Below, one piece after another: positions 1 to 8,820 of a DNA stretch of 64,000 nt. Each line of letters begins with the position of its first letter. Position 1 is the first letter of the stretch. The notes beneath the pieces are model-generated. The model ran no database searches. It was not told the DNA's origin and worked only from the letters and a program-made list of their open reading frames with translations. The position numbers were made by a program, and so were the translations under genes. The stretch is from contig NZ_CP087184.1 of NCBI RefSeq assembly GCF_024749045.1, forward strand, positions 6,324,001-6,388,000. Reading direction: 5' to 3'. This DNA comes from Pseudomonas sp. B21-028. GTDB lineage: Bacteria; Pseudomonadota; Gammaproteobacteria; Pseudomonadales; Pseudomonadaceae.

Positions 1-1
1 G

Positions 2-1660
2 CCGCCGGTGGACGAAACCCTGACCCCGGTCTATCCGCTCACCGAAGGCCTGACCCAACAGCGCCTGCGCCAGCTCTGCCAGCAGACCCTGACCCTGTTG
101 GGCCCCAGCAGCCTGCCCGACTGGCTGCCCAAGGAGCTGGCCCGGGACTATCAACTGGCACCGCTGGCCGATGCGATCCGTTACCTGCACCATCCGCCGG
201 CCGATGCCGATGTCGAGGAGCTGGCCCTCGGTCATCACTGGGCCCAGCACCGGCTGGCCTTCGAAGAACTGCTGACCCATCAACTGTCGCAACAACGCCT
301 GCGTGAAAGCCTGCGTTCGCTGCGCGCCCCGGCCATGCCCAAGGCCCGGGATTTGCCGGCGCGCTACCTGGCCAACCTGGGCTTCACGCCCACCGGTGCC
401 CAGCAACGGGTCGGCAACGAAATCGCCTACGACCTGAGCCAACCCGAGCCGATGCTGCGGCTGATCCAGGGCGACGTGGGCGCGGGCAAGACCGTGGTCG
501 CCGCCCTCGCCGCGCTCCAGGCCCTGGAAGCTGGTTACCAGGTGGCGCTGATGGCGCCTACCGAGATCCTCGCCGAGCAGCATTTTATTACCTTCCAGCG
601 CTGGCTCGAACCGTTGGGCATCGAAGTCGCCTGGCTGGCCGGCAAGCTCAAGGGCAAGAACCGCACCGCCGCCCTGGCGCAGATCGCCGAAGGCGCGCCG
701 ATGGTGGTGGGCACCCATGCGCTGTTCCAGGACGAAGTGCAGTTCAAGAACCTGGCCCTGGTGATCATCGACGAACAGCACCGCTTCGGTGTGCAACAAC
801 GCTTGGCCCTGCGCCAGAAAGGCGTGGGCGGGCGCATGTGCCCGCATCAGTTGATCATGACCGCCACGCCGATTCCGCGGACCCTGGCCATGAGCGCCTA
901 CGCCGACCTCGACACCTCGATCCTCGACGAACTGCCCCCCGGGCGTACCCCAGTCAACACCGTGCTGGTCACCGACACCCGGCGGGTCGAGGTGATCGAA
1001 CGGGTGCGCAGCGCCTGCGCCGAGGGGCGGCAGGCCTACTGGGTGTGCACGTTGATCGAGGAATCCGAAGAGCTGACCTGTCAGGCCGCCGAAACCACGT
1101 ACGAAGACCTCACCGCCGCCCTCGGTGAGTTGAAGGTCGGGTTGATCCACGGCCGCATGAAACCCGTCGAGAAAGCCGCCGTTATGGCCGAATTCAAGGC
1201 CGGCGCTCTGCAATTGCTGGTCGCCACCACGGTGATCGAAGTCGGTGTGGACGTGCCCAATGCCAGCCTCATGATCATCGAAAACCCCGAGCGCCTGGGC
1301 CTCGCGCAGCTGCACCAGCTACGCGGCCGGGTTGGCCGGGGCAGCGCCGCCAGCCATTGCGTGCTGCTGTATCACCCGCCGCTGTCGCAGATCGGCCGTC
1401 AGCGCCTGGGCATCATGCGTGAAACCAATGACGGGTTCGTCATCGCTGAAAAAGACCTCGAATTGCGCGGCCCCGGTGAAATGCTCGGCACGCGCCAGAC
1501 CGGTCTGCTTCAATTCAAGGTAGCCGACCTGATGCGCGACGCCGACCTGCTCCCTGCGGTACGCGACGCCGCCCAGGCTCTGCTGGAACGCTGGCCCGAC
1601 CACGTCAGCCCGCTGCTGGACCGCTGGCTGCGCCACGGGCAGCAATACGGCCAAGTGTGA
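2..1660 (+). CDS. recG: ATP-dependent DNA helicase RecG, 3' part (gene starts before the window)
   Basis: RecG remodels stalled replication forks and Holliday junctions by ATP-driven branch migration. The visible 550-odd residues are about four fifths of the usual ~690. The wedge-domain end is followed by a DEAD-type helicase core with Walker A GDVGAGKT, a DEQH box (DExH), the motif III-like TATPIPRT, and the C-terminal helicase motifs ATTVIEVGVDVP and QLRGRVGRG. The reading frame is open to the window edge, so the first GTG in frame (position 8) is not the real start. The order recG then an HDOD gene is conserved in Pseudomonas. The TGA stop is followed 79 bp later by the HDOD gene. Confidence 0.97.
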   Translation, partial: PPVDETLTPVYPLTEGLTQQRLRQLCQQTLTLLGPSSLPDWLPKELARDYQLAPLADAIRYLHHPPADADVEELALGHHWAQHRLAFEELLTHQLSQQRLRESLRSLRAPAMPKARDLPARYLANLGFTPTGAQQRVGNEIAYDLSQPEPMLRLIQGDVGAGKTVVAALAALQALEAGYQVALMAPTEILAEQHFITFQRWLEPLGIEVAWLAGKLKGKNRTAALAQIAEGAPMVVGTHALFQDEVQFKNLALVIIDEQHRFGVQQRLALRQKGVGGRMCPHQLIMTATPIPRTLAMSAYADLDTSILDELPPGRTPVNTVLVTDTRRVEVIERVRSACAEGRQAYWVCTLIEESEELTCQAAETTYEDLTAALGELKVGLIHGRMKPVEKAAVMAEFKAGALQLLVATTVIEVGVDVPNASLMIIENPERLGLAQLHQLRGRVGRGSAASHCVLLYHPPLSQIGRQRLGIMRETNDGFVIAEKDLELRGPGEMLGTRQTGLLQFKVADLMRDADLLPAVRDAAQALLERWPDHVSPLLDRWLRHGQQYGQV

Positions 1661-1739
1661 GCACGCTCGCAGTTTCCGGGCGCATCTGCCTCGGCAAGCT
1701 GGTTATACTGCTGCACTTGTAGGAAAACGGATACAGACC

Positions 1740-3137
1740 ATGACTGAAGCTGCCCTCGCCCCCGAAATTCCGCACGCTCCGTCAGTGATTCGGCAGTTGC
1801 TCGAGAAATTAGGCATCGGCTTTGACGAAGTGATAGAACGACCGAGCCTGAACCCCGCCCGCAAGGTGCAGGCGGTTCTGCTGCACGATGCCGTCGGCGC
1901 GCTCATGGTGCTGTTTCCACAAAGCCAGCTCCTGGACCTCAACCGCCTGGCCGAACTCACCGGTCGCAAACTCACGGCGGTACCGACCGAACGCCTGGAG
2001 CGCATGCTCGGCAAACACAACCTGAGCCTGCTGCCCGGCCTGCCGGCCTTGACCAGCTCGCCGTGCCTGTATGAAGAAAGCCTGCTGCGCGAGCCGAAGC
2101 TGCTGATCCATTCGGGCGAGCCGGGGGTGTTGCTGGAAGTCACCAGCGAGGCCTTCAAGAGCATGCTCACCAAGGCCAGCGCCGCGACGTTCGGCGAGCC
2201 CGTGAGCAATATCACTCCCAACCTGGACCGCCCGCACGACGACCGCGCGGAAATCACCCAGGCTGTGCAGGCCTTCACCGCGCGCCGGATCCAGCAACGA
2301 CTGGAAGAAACCATCGAGATCCCGCCACTGGCGGAAACCGCGCAAAAAATCATCAAGCTGCGGGTCGACCCCGATGCCACCATCGATGACATCACCGGTG
2401 TCGTCGAAACCGACCCGGCCCTGGCCGCGCAGGTGGTGAGCTGGGCCGCGTCGCCCTACTACGCCTCGCCGGGCAAGATCCGTTCGGTGGAAGATGCCAT
2501 CGTCCGGGTGCTGGGTTTCGACCTGGTGATCAACCTGGCGCTGGGCCTGGCGCTGGGCAAGACCCTGAGCCTGCCCAAGGACCACCCGCAACACGCCACG
2601 CCGTACTGGCACCAGTCGATCTACACCGCTGCAGTCATCGAAGGCCTGACCCGTGCCATGCCTCGCGCCCAGCGCCCGGAAGGGGGGCTGACGTACCTCT
2701 CCGGCCTGCTGCACAATTTCGGCTACTTGCTGCTGGCCCACGTGTTCCCACCGCACTTCTCGTTGATCTGCCGCCACCTGGAGGTCAACCCGCACCTGTG
2801 TCACAGCTACGTGGAACAGCACCTGCTAGGCATCAGCCGCGAACAGATCGGCGCCTGGCTGATGCGCTACTGGGACATGCCCGACGAACTGGCCACCGCC
2901 CTGCGCTTCCAGCACGACCCGCACTACGACGGCGAATACGCCGCCTACCCGAACCTGGTCTGCCTGGCCGTGCGCCTGCTGCGGGCCCGTAGCGTCGGCT
3001 CCGGCCCGGACGAAGAAATCCCCGATGCGCTGCTCGAGCGTGTGGGTTTGACCCGGGAGAAGGCTAACGACGTGGTCAGCAAAGTGCTGGAAGCTGAAGT
3101 GTTGTTGCGGGAGTTGGCTTCGCAGTTCCATGGCTGA
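1740..3137 (+). CDS. YbaK-like aminoacyl-tRNA deacylase domain + HDOD signalling domain protein
   Basis: A 465-residue soluble protein with two parts. Residues ~15-150 look like the YbaK/ProX editing fold that hydrolyses mischarged tRNA. Residues ~190-400 form an HDOD domain (starting IPPLAETAQKII, with PALAAQVVSWA and VLGFDLVINLALG), the non-catalytic HD relative found in bacterial signalling proteins. HDOD proteins lack the metal-binding HD pair of true phosphohydrolases, so the role is probably regulatory; the function of this fusion is not established. The start is ATG 1740; no strong ribosome site lies directly before it, but a TTATACT -10-like element occurs at about 1703. It follows recG, as in other pseudomonads, and ends just before a family B repeat. 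Confidence 0.85.
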   Translation: MTEAALAPEIPHAPSVIRQLLEKLGIGFDEVIERPSLNPARKVQAVLLHDAVGALMVLFPQSQLLDLNRLAELTGRKLTAVPTERLERMLGKHNLSLLPGLPALTSSPCLYEESLLREPKLLIHSGEPGVLLEVTSEAFKSMLTKASAATFGEPVSNITPNLDRPHDDRAEITQAVQAFTARRIQQRLEETIEIPPLAETAQKIIKLRVDPDATIDDITGVVETDPALAAQVVSWAASPYYASPGKIRSVEDAIVRVLGFDLVINLALGLALGKTLSLPKDHPQHATPYWHQSIYTAAVIEGLTRAMPRAQRPEGGLTYLSGLLHNFGYLLLAHVFPPHFSLICRHLEVNPHLCHSYVEQHLLGISREQIGAWLMRYWDMPDELATALRFQHDPHYDGEYAAYPNLVCLAVRLLRARSVGSGPDEEIPDALLERVGLTREKANDVVSKVLEAEVLLRELASQFHG

Positions 3138-3168
3138 AGGCCACGCGGGTCACTGCATCACCGAGCCT

Positions 3169-3303
3169 TTGTGGCGAGGGGATTTATCCCCGCTGGGCTG
3201 CGAAGCAGCCCCAAAAGGTTGGATACAGTCAGCCTGGCACACCCCGCATGCAGATTTTTAGGGCCGCTTCGCAGCCCAGCGGGGATAAATCCCCTCGCCA
3301 CAA
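3169..3303. repeat. REP family B facing pair
   Basis: A left unit TTGTGGCGAGGGGATTTATC...CCCGCTGGGCTGCGAAGCAGCCCC faces its inverse ending CCCCTCGCCACAA, separated by about 50 unrelated bases. It sits between the converging HDOD and SCP2-like genes, where it could fold in RNA from either strand. Confidence 0.9.
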
Positions 3304-3312
3304 AGGCAATCA

Positions 3313-3690
3313 CTAGGCTTTCGTCTTCCTCGGCTTCAGATACCGCATCAACCCCTGGAACCAGATCACCAGCGCCGGGTTGCCCTTGATCTGGATCGCC
3401 TTGTCCTGAATCCCGTTCATGAACGCCAGTTGCTTGTTCTTGGCCTGCATCGTGGCGAAGCCGTAGGCGGCGTCCTTGAAGGCGATGGCGAAAGCCGGGG
3501 TTGGGTAGGTGCCGGAGTGGCTGGTGATGCGTTGGTTCTTCACGGTGAAATGCCGGGCGACCTTGCCGTCCAGGGTTTGCAGCTGGAACACCAGTTCCTT
3601 GTCGCCCAATTGTTGCTGGAACGCCGGGTTGGTCCGACTGGCCTTGCCCATCAGCAAGCCCAGCATCCACAACAGGAAACGAAATTTCAT
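3313..3690 (-). CDS. SCP2 sterol-transfer-like small protein
   Basis: A 125-residue protein with a hydrophobic N-terminus (MKFRFLLWMLGLLMGK) that may be a membrane anchor, followed by a compact alpha/beta region resembling the SCP-2 lipid-carrier fold (for example TPAFAIAFKDAAYGFATM and a C-terminal GNPALVIWFQGLM). A basic tail KPRKTKA ends it. The start chosen is ATG 3690; the frame is open further upstream, but those residues look unlike protein. The gene converges on the HDOD gene. The pathway is unknown, and some databases give relatives the doubtful label 'helicase'. Confidence 0.65.
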   Translation of the reverse strand: MKFRFLLWMLGLLMGKASRTNPAFQQQLGDKELVFQLQTLDGKVARHFTVKNQRITSHSGTYPTPAFAIAFKDAAYGFATMQAKNKQLAFMNGIQDKAIQIKGNPALVIWFQGLMRYLKPRKTKA

Positions 3691-4314
3691 GGGCAACGTC
3701 TCGAAGAAAGTTAATGGCTGGCGCAGTTTAGCGATTCTTCGGCCAAACGCCATCATCTGATCGCTTTAATGGGAGATGAATAGGTTTTCCTGCAAGATGA
3801 CTACCAAGTCACGTCTTACAGATAAACGCCTGGGCTTTCATTTTCGTCAGCCGCTTCAGATATTTCCTTCAAAACGTCGGGCTGTTCATGAACTAGGCAG
3901 TGGACCGAGGCACCGATAACCTTTATCCGTCATCGCAAAAAACGGTGACACGGACGTGCAAGTCCGAGTAAAACAGCCACCTCAAAATGCCTCCGTCGAT
4001 TCAAGGCGCGTTCGTGCCTGTGTTCTATGGCGGCTGTGTTCGGGAGACTCTTGAAGTCTGCCGGGGTTTGGTTGGCTTTACCCGGTCTTGCACACTCGCT
4101 CACAGCTGCCACCTTCAATCGCGTGCAAGCGGTCAGTTGCTGGTGGAACGGGCGCTGGATCGTCTGGAAGCGCAGGAGACGGCGGCGCTGGGAGGCAAGG
4201 GGTAAGTCAGCCAGCCTTGATGCAAGCCGGGCTTCCGCCATCGCGAGCAGGCTCGCTCCCACAATGGGATCGGGTACAGCCGCAAGAGACAGGTCAGCTA
4301 TAAGACCGCCGCGC

Positions 4315-4344
4315 TTTTGCTTTTGCTTTTGCTTTTGCTTTTGA
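4315..4344. repeat. TTTTGC hexamer microsatellite
   Basis: Four perfect tandem TTTTGC copies followed by an imperfect fifth (TTTTGA). Copy number could vary by slippage. It directly precedes the structured block at 4370-4645. Confidence 0.95.
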
Positions 4345-4369
4345 TCTTCAGGCCCCGTTAACCACGACG

Positions 4370-4645
4370 GCCGAACGCAGGCGTTGCGTAGTGGGCATTC
4401 CGGCATGGATGCCGGGATAGCCGCGCTGGGCCATGGATGGCCCTTCGCGGCGGGCCCACGGAGCAATGCCGGAGTGAGGGAACACCTCGCCTTGGCGAGG
4501 TGCCGAGTGGTGGGGCCAAGCCTTTTTGGTTACTTTTGGCTGGGCCGGCATTCCGGGCGTTTGCCAAAAGTAACCCGCTGTAAAAGCGGAACCATAAGTA
4601 GCCGTTACCGCGGCAATGGATATGCACCCGATCAACAAATCCCCG
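4370..4645. repeat. Structured intergenic repeat-like block
   Basis: A GC-rich block with nested inverted repeats: GGGCCATGGATGGCCC, CACCTCGCC...GGCGAGGTG, and a long-range pair GGTTACTTTTGGC (about 4529-4541) with GCCAAAAGTAACC (about 4562-4574). Blocks with these words are familiar to me from intergenic regions of many Pseudomonas genomes, so I take this as a dispersed repeat, but no copy elsewhere in this window confirms it. It may fold as RNA. Confidence 0.55.
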
Positions 4646-4792
4646 CCAACTGTCAGGCCGCCTTCGCGAGCAAGCCCGCTCCCACAAGGGAATCGGGGAT
4701 AACGCGGATTTTGCGACCACCACAAAACAACTGCGGGAGCGAGCCCGCTCGCGATGACGGAGGCTCAGTCGACATTGAAGCCAACTGAACCG

Positions 4793-4822
4793 ACGCCATC
4801 GCGAGCAGGCTCGCTCCCACAG
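4793..4822. repeat. REP family A unit (with others at 4238-4262, 4667-4688, 4733-4758)
   Basis: Each unit carries the core GCGAGCAGGCTCGCTCCCAC or a close variant. The units at 4733-4758 and 4793-4822 face each other like the pairs elsewhere in the window; 4238-4262 and 4667-4688 are single. They lie downstream of the tagQ stop. Confidence 0.85.
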
Positions 4823-4862
4823 GGTTTATGCAGTGATCAAATGATCAGCAGCAATCACTCAA

Positions 4863-5801
4863 TCAAACATTCGGGCAAGGAACCGGTGCCCAGTCGCCCA
4901 GGTCCGGGTTTTTGCACATGCTGTTGACCTGGGTGTTACCGGCGCTGGCGACTTGCTTGCTTTCATCCTGCTTGGCCTTGGCGGTCTGCAGGGTTTTCTC
5001 GGTGGTCACCGCTTCTTTCGGCACGGTTGGCAGTTCTTTCTTCTTCGCCGCGACTATCTTGGTCTTGCTCTTTGTCTTGGTCGAGGTCACGACCGGCGTA
5101 GTGTCGGCAGTTGCCACGGTGACCACGTCAGTGCGCTGCACACCTACTTGCTGCAGGTCTTTCTCGTAGGCCTGGGTGTAGTTGTTCAGGTCTTCGGAGG
5201 CTTTGCCGTTGACCGCGACGATCAGGTCGTTGGACTCTTTCAGGCCGGCGACGATTTCCGCCAGGCGCTTGCGGCCTTCGGTGTCGTTGACGGTCTTGGC
5301 CTTGCGGTCGGCGACCAGTTTGGTGAACGCGCTCTGGTAGCACTGCTGCGAAGCCTTGGCGTAGGCGGTGCTGCGGTCGATGTCGCCCACACGCTTGTTG
5401 ACGTCAGCGGCGTAGGAGGCGATGCGCTGGTTGTCATCGGCGATCTGCTTCTGGCGCTCGGTGTAGTAACCGGCTGCACCACCGGCCAGGGCGCCGCCCG
5501 CGGCACCGATGGCGGCGTTACGGCCACGGTTATCGGAGTCACCGGTCAAGGCACCCAGCAGTGCGCCACCCACCGCGCCGACAGCGGCGCCGGTGATAAC
5601 CGACTGGGTCATGTTGCCTTCGGTGGCGCGCAGGTGCTGCACCGGCTCGTAGCAGTTAGGGTAGTACTCGACCTTGGTGCTCGACGCGACCTTGGACGTC
5701 GGCGACGTCGCGCAACCGGTCAGTACGGTGCTGAAGCCGACGGCGACCATCAGCAAATGACGCTTGGAAACCGAAGCAAAAGGTTTACGGGAGAAAAGCA
5801 T
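4863..5801 (-). CDS. tagQ: T6SS-associated outer-membrane lipoprotein TagQ
   Basis: A 312-residue lipoprotein. The start is ATG 5801 (AAGAGA ribosome site). A signal peptide ends in a lipobox LTGC with Cys30, followed by a glycine-zipper stretch (residues ~75-125, repeated GAxGGAxxG) and a coiled-coil-like C-terminal half rich in Lys, Ala and Thr. In P. aeruginosa, TagQ holds TagR at the outer membrane, where the two act upstream of kinase PpkA to promote Fha phosphorylation and T6SS firing. This is the last gene of the leftward T6SS run, 84 bp after tagR, exactly as in HSI-I. Identity rests largely on context, because glycine-zipper lipoproteins are diverse. Confidence 0.8.
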   Translation of the reverse strand: MLFSRKPFASVSKRHLLMVAVGFSTVLTGCATSPTSKVASSTKVEYYPNCYEPVQHLRATEGNMTQSVITGAAVGAVGGALLGALTGDSDNRGRNAAIGAAGGALAGGAAGYYTERQKQIADDNQRIASYAADVNKRVGDIDRSTAYAKASQQCYQSAFTKLVADRKAKTVNDTEGRKRLAEIVAGLKESNDLIVAVNGKASEDLNNYTQAYEKDLQQVGVQRTDVVTVATADTTPVVTSTKTKSKTKIVAAKKKELPTVPKEAVTTEKTLQTAKAKQDESKQVASAGNTQVNSMCKNPDLGDWAPVPCPNV

Positions 5802-5885
5802 AGTTGTGTTCTCTTTTAAGTTTTGACCAACCCAGCACGGCCCGACGCCGCATGGGTTCCCTCCAAGCTTGCCAACAGTGAGCAC

Positions 5886-7631
5886 TCAAGACCGCAGGGC
5901 GCTCGTTGCCAGCAATTCCTTCAATATCGCCGCCGGGTCGGCTCGTTTTTGTTGACGATATTCCCCGACATGACGAACGAATAAGGTCGCGCGCGCCACC
6001 AGGCTCTTGCCCAGCACCGGCTTGCGCTCCATCTCCTCCTTGATGCGTTGAAACTGCGCCTGGATCACGGCATCGGTGTAACGCGTGCCGGTCGCCAGGT
6101 TGTCGATATAGATCGCCACCGCGCCATCCAGCGCGCTGCGGCCGTTGTCGATGGCCGTGGCGAACAGTTGCGCGCTGGCATCGTCCTTGGCGTCCACCGC
6201 CACCTGGTGGCTGCGCTGCAGATTGGTCAGGCGGATGTTGTAGTTGTTGACGGTCTCGGCCACCAGGGCCGCCGATTGGATCAGGTTGCCGGCCGCTTCC
6301 TCGCGTTGCTGGGCGATGAGCGAGACGTTGCGCTTGAGTTCTTCGTTGACCAGTCCCAGTTCGGCTTGCAGCCGCGGGTCGACGCTGGCAGCGATGATGC
6401 TGTCCAGGCGCTTGGTCGGATCCTGGGCGTCGTCGATGGCATCGGTCAGGGACGCGAGGCGACCTTCTTTCTGCCATTGGGCGAACAGTTCCTTGTAGCG
6501 CGAACGCGGTGCCGACAGCGCGCCGACAGCCACCCGGAAGCCCGTGGTTTCGTTGCTTTGCTCGGTGCCGTCGGCTGTGAACAAGGGGTATTCACGGCGC
6601 ATGCCGGTGAACAGCGTGCCCTCGCCTTCCAGGTAGTTGCCGCCCTTGACCACGAAACCACCGTAGGCGCCCTGGCGTCGTCCGGAATGCACCAGCTGGA
6701 AGGACTCCTGGACCATTTCGGCCGCGTTGCCGATCACGTCGAACAGGCCGACGGGGTTCGGCAACTTGGTGCCGATGGGCATCAGTCGCGCCGCCTGGCC
6801 CGTGCCGCCGGCCACTTGGTTGAACACCGCCCAATCGGCTAATGGTCCGTCGCTTTCACTGCCTTCCAGGCGCCGTGGGAACAGCCGTCCTTCCAGGTCC
6901 TGGCGGCTGACAGCCTGCCCGCCACGGGCGGCGAATTCCCACTCGACTTCGGTGGGCAGGCGCACGAAGCCCAGCCCGCCGTCTTCGGCGGAGGTGCCGC
7001 GACCGCTCACCGGCAGCAGGTCCTTGTGGTATTTCATCAGCCAGGCGCTGTACACCGCCGAGAAACGCTCGGCCTCGAACTTCGACAGTTTCACTTTGGG
7101 CAAGCGCCCGGCCATGCCCTGGGGCAGCTCGGCTTGCAGGGTCTCGCAGGCCGGTGCCGGCTCACCGCTGGCCAGGGACTGGGCCTGGGCCATGACCTGG
7201 GCGTATTGGCGCGCCGTGACTTCGTATTTGCCGATGAAGTACAGCATCGGCTTGAGCGGCGTCTGGGCGTCGGTCTTGGGCATCAACGGCGTGATGGTCT
7301 TGTTCCAGTCCTTGGGCAGATCCTTGAGGGTGAACTGGCCGTTGATGAAGTCGCGCCGGTAGCCGGAAATGAACGACTGCTGGTAACCGGCCTCGCCCTC
7401 GCTGAACGGGTAGCCCAGGCTGATCTCACGGTCGTCCAGGGTGCCCTGGGCGAGGATGTAGACGTAGCGGAACACCATCTGTCCGTCACACGGCAGCGGC
7501 AGGCTGACGTCATCGGGCAACGGCTTGGGGTTGTCCAGCTTGTCGCTGCCTTCATCGGCGCTGGCGATGTTGCTCAGAGCGGCCAGACTGGCCAGGCTCA
7601 GCGCCACGGCGGCGCCCAGTAACTTATACAT
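5886..7631 (-). CDS. tagR: Periplasmic T6SS regulator TagR (SUMF1/FGE-like domain)
   Basis: A 581-residue exported protein, to my knowledge the same length as P. aeruginosa TagR1. A Sec signal peptide (MYKLLGAAVALSLASLAALS...ASA) is followed by a formylglycine-generating-enzyme-like fold, recognisable by RLPTEVEWEFAARGG, NPVGLFDVIGNAAEMVQE and a final ETTGFRVAVG, then a long helical C-terminal region (~370-581). In the known system TagR promotes dimerisation and autophosphorylation of PpkA from the periplasmic side. The start is ATG 7631 with AAGGA upstream, overlapping the end of tagS by 8 bp, which indicates coupled translation. Confidence 0.92.
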   Translation of the reverse strand: MYKLLGAAVALSLASLAALSNIASADEGSDKLDNPKPLPDDVSLPLPCDGQMVFRYVYILAQGTLDDREISLGYPFSEGEAGYQQSFISGYRRDFINGQFTLKDLPKDWNKTITPLMPKTDAQTPLKPMLYFIGKYEVTARQYAQVMAQAQSLASGEPAPACETLQAELPQGMAGRLPKVKLSKFEAERFSAVYSAWLMKYHKDLLPVSGRGTSAEDGGLGFVRLPTEVEWEFAARGGQAVSRQDLEGRLFPRRLEGSESDGPLADWAVFNQVAGGTGQAARLMPIGTKLPNPVGLFDVIGNAAEMVQESFQLVHSGRRQGAYGGFVVKGGNYLEGEGTLFTGMRREYPLFTADGTEQSNETTGFRVAVGALSAPRSRYKELFAQWQKEGRLASLTDAIDDAQDPTKRLDSIIAASVDPRLQAELGLVNEELKRNVSLIAQQREEAAGNLIQSAALVAETVNNYNIRLTNLQRSHQVAVDAKDDASAQLFATAIDNGRSALDGAVAIYIDNLATGTRYTDAVIQAQFQRIKEEMERKPVLGKSLVARATLFVRHVGEYRQQKRADPAAILKELLATSALRS

Positions 7632-8820
7632 CACGGATTCCTTCAGAGGCCTGGATGCGCGCCACCCGCCAGCCGCCACAGGCCGCCGCCACGGCGCTGA
7701 CGCCGAGCACGGCCACCAGGGCCAGGGTGTAGTGACGCAGCAGCAGATGGCTGGCGTACTCGCCCGGCATCTGTGCAAATAAATGATTCAGGCCCGACTG
7801 CGCCAGGCCGTACAACCCGGCACTCAGCAGAGCCGCGAGGCTGGCGCTGTACAGCGCCTGCAACACCACGAACAGCAGCAGCGCGGCGGTGGACACCCCC
7901 AACAGGCGCAACACCGACAGCTCCCGCCGCTTGCGTTCGACCGCCGCCAGCGCTCCGGCAAAAATCGCCGCGAACGCCCCGGCCAACGCCAACCCGGCGA
8001 TGATCCAGAACACGATCGACAGGTTGCGGCTCAACGATTGCACTTGTGCGATGGTCTGGGCCTGGGTCGACACCAAAAGATTCTGCGCCACGAAATACTG
8101 CCGCAGCGGTTCCACATCGCCGAGGCTGCGGGCGTACAGACGAAACGCCGGATAGACGCGCTGCCCGGCAACACCCACCGCATCGCCCGGCCAGCCGAGC
8201 GCGGGCACCGCACGCCCGTCGCGGTAGTCCTCGGCCGCTTCCAGCAGGGCCAGCGGCGCGAACAATCCATCACGGGCAAAGGCTTCCAGCGGCAATACGT
8301 GCAGCACCCGGACCCGGGTCCGCTGCGCCTCACTGCGACCGGCCACCTGCCGGCCAAAACTGGCCTGCAACCAATCGCCAGCCTTGGCGCCAAGCTTCTC
8401 GGCAGCGGTCTGGCTGAGCACCACCTCGTCCAACCCTTGGGGCAACGGCAGGTGGTCGAGCAAGGGGTCGTTGGCGGCGGTGGGGATCATCTCGACGGTG
8501 ACGGCCGCCGTTGCGTTGTTCAGGTCCGCCGTCGCGGCGATCTGCCGGGTGCGCGGCAGGGCGAACGACACATCGCCGCGCCGGCCCAACTGTTCGATGA
8601 ACTCGGCGCTGAAGCGACCACCGCCCAGGGGAATGATCTCCCGGGTGGCCGGGTCGCTTTGCAGGCGCTCGGTCAGGCTGCTGACCAGGCCGAATTTCAG
8701 CCCGAACAGCACCAGCAACGGCGCCACCACCGCCACCAGCGCCAGCACCGAGCAGGCCGACAGCCAGGCGTCGTTGCGATAGTCCTGCCAGGCCAGGGAA
8801 GCCACCAGCGCGCCGCGCAT
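7624..8820 (-). CDS. tagS: T6SS ABC-type permease TagS
   Basis: A 398-residue inner-membrane protein with the FtsX-like layout: one N-terminal membrane helix (~18-42), a large periplasmic domain (~45-280) and three C-terminal helices (about FWIIAGLALAGAFAAIFAG, a LLLFVVLQALYSASLAALL segment and LALVAVLGVSAVAAACG). With TagT it forms an ABC complex similar to the LolCDE lipoprotein exporter and acts upstream of PpkA in the T6SS posttranslational switch. ATG 8820 overlaps the tagT stop (ATGA). Cytosolic ERKRRELSVLRLLG between the last helices is the usual FtsX/MacB coupling segment. Confidence 0.9.
   Translation of the reverse strand: MRGALVASLAWQDYRNDAWLSACSVLALVAVVAPLLVLFGLKFGLVSSLTERLQSDPATREIIPLGGGRFSAEFIEQLGRRGDVSFALPRTRQIAATADLNNATAAVTVEMIPTAANDPLLDHLPLPQGLDEVVLSQTAAEKLGAKAGDWLQASFGRQVAGRSEAQRTRVRVLHVLPLEAFARDGLFAPLALLEAAEDYRDGRAVPALGWPGDAVGVAGQRVYPAFRLYARSLGDVEPLRQYFVAQNLLVSTQAQTIAQVQSLSRNLSIVFWIIAGLALAGAFAAIFAGALAAVERKRRELSVLRLLGVSTAALLLFVVLQALYSASLAALLSAGLYGLAQSGLNHLFAQMPGEYASHLLLRHYTLALVAVLGVSAVAAACGGWRVARIQASEGIRDV

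Larger units (their letters stand above)
3757..4862. other. 1.1-kb gap without a convincing gene, rich in repeats
   Basis: Between the SCP2-like gene and tagQ no frame has a good start site plus protein-like composition. The stretch holds single or facing family A units at about 4238-4262, 4667-4688, 4733-4758 and 4793-4822, a TTTTGC microsatellite at 4315-4344, and a ~270-bp structured repeat-like block at about 4370-4645. It marks the left edge of the type VI locus. Confidence 0.7.

Noticed and set aside
3987..4205. Open frame of 72 codons ending GQLLVERALDRLEAQ, reminiscent of small Pseudomonas hypothetical proteins
   Set aside because: No ribosome site, the first two thirds are not protein-like, and repeats lie nearby. 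At most a decayed remnant.
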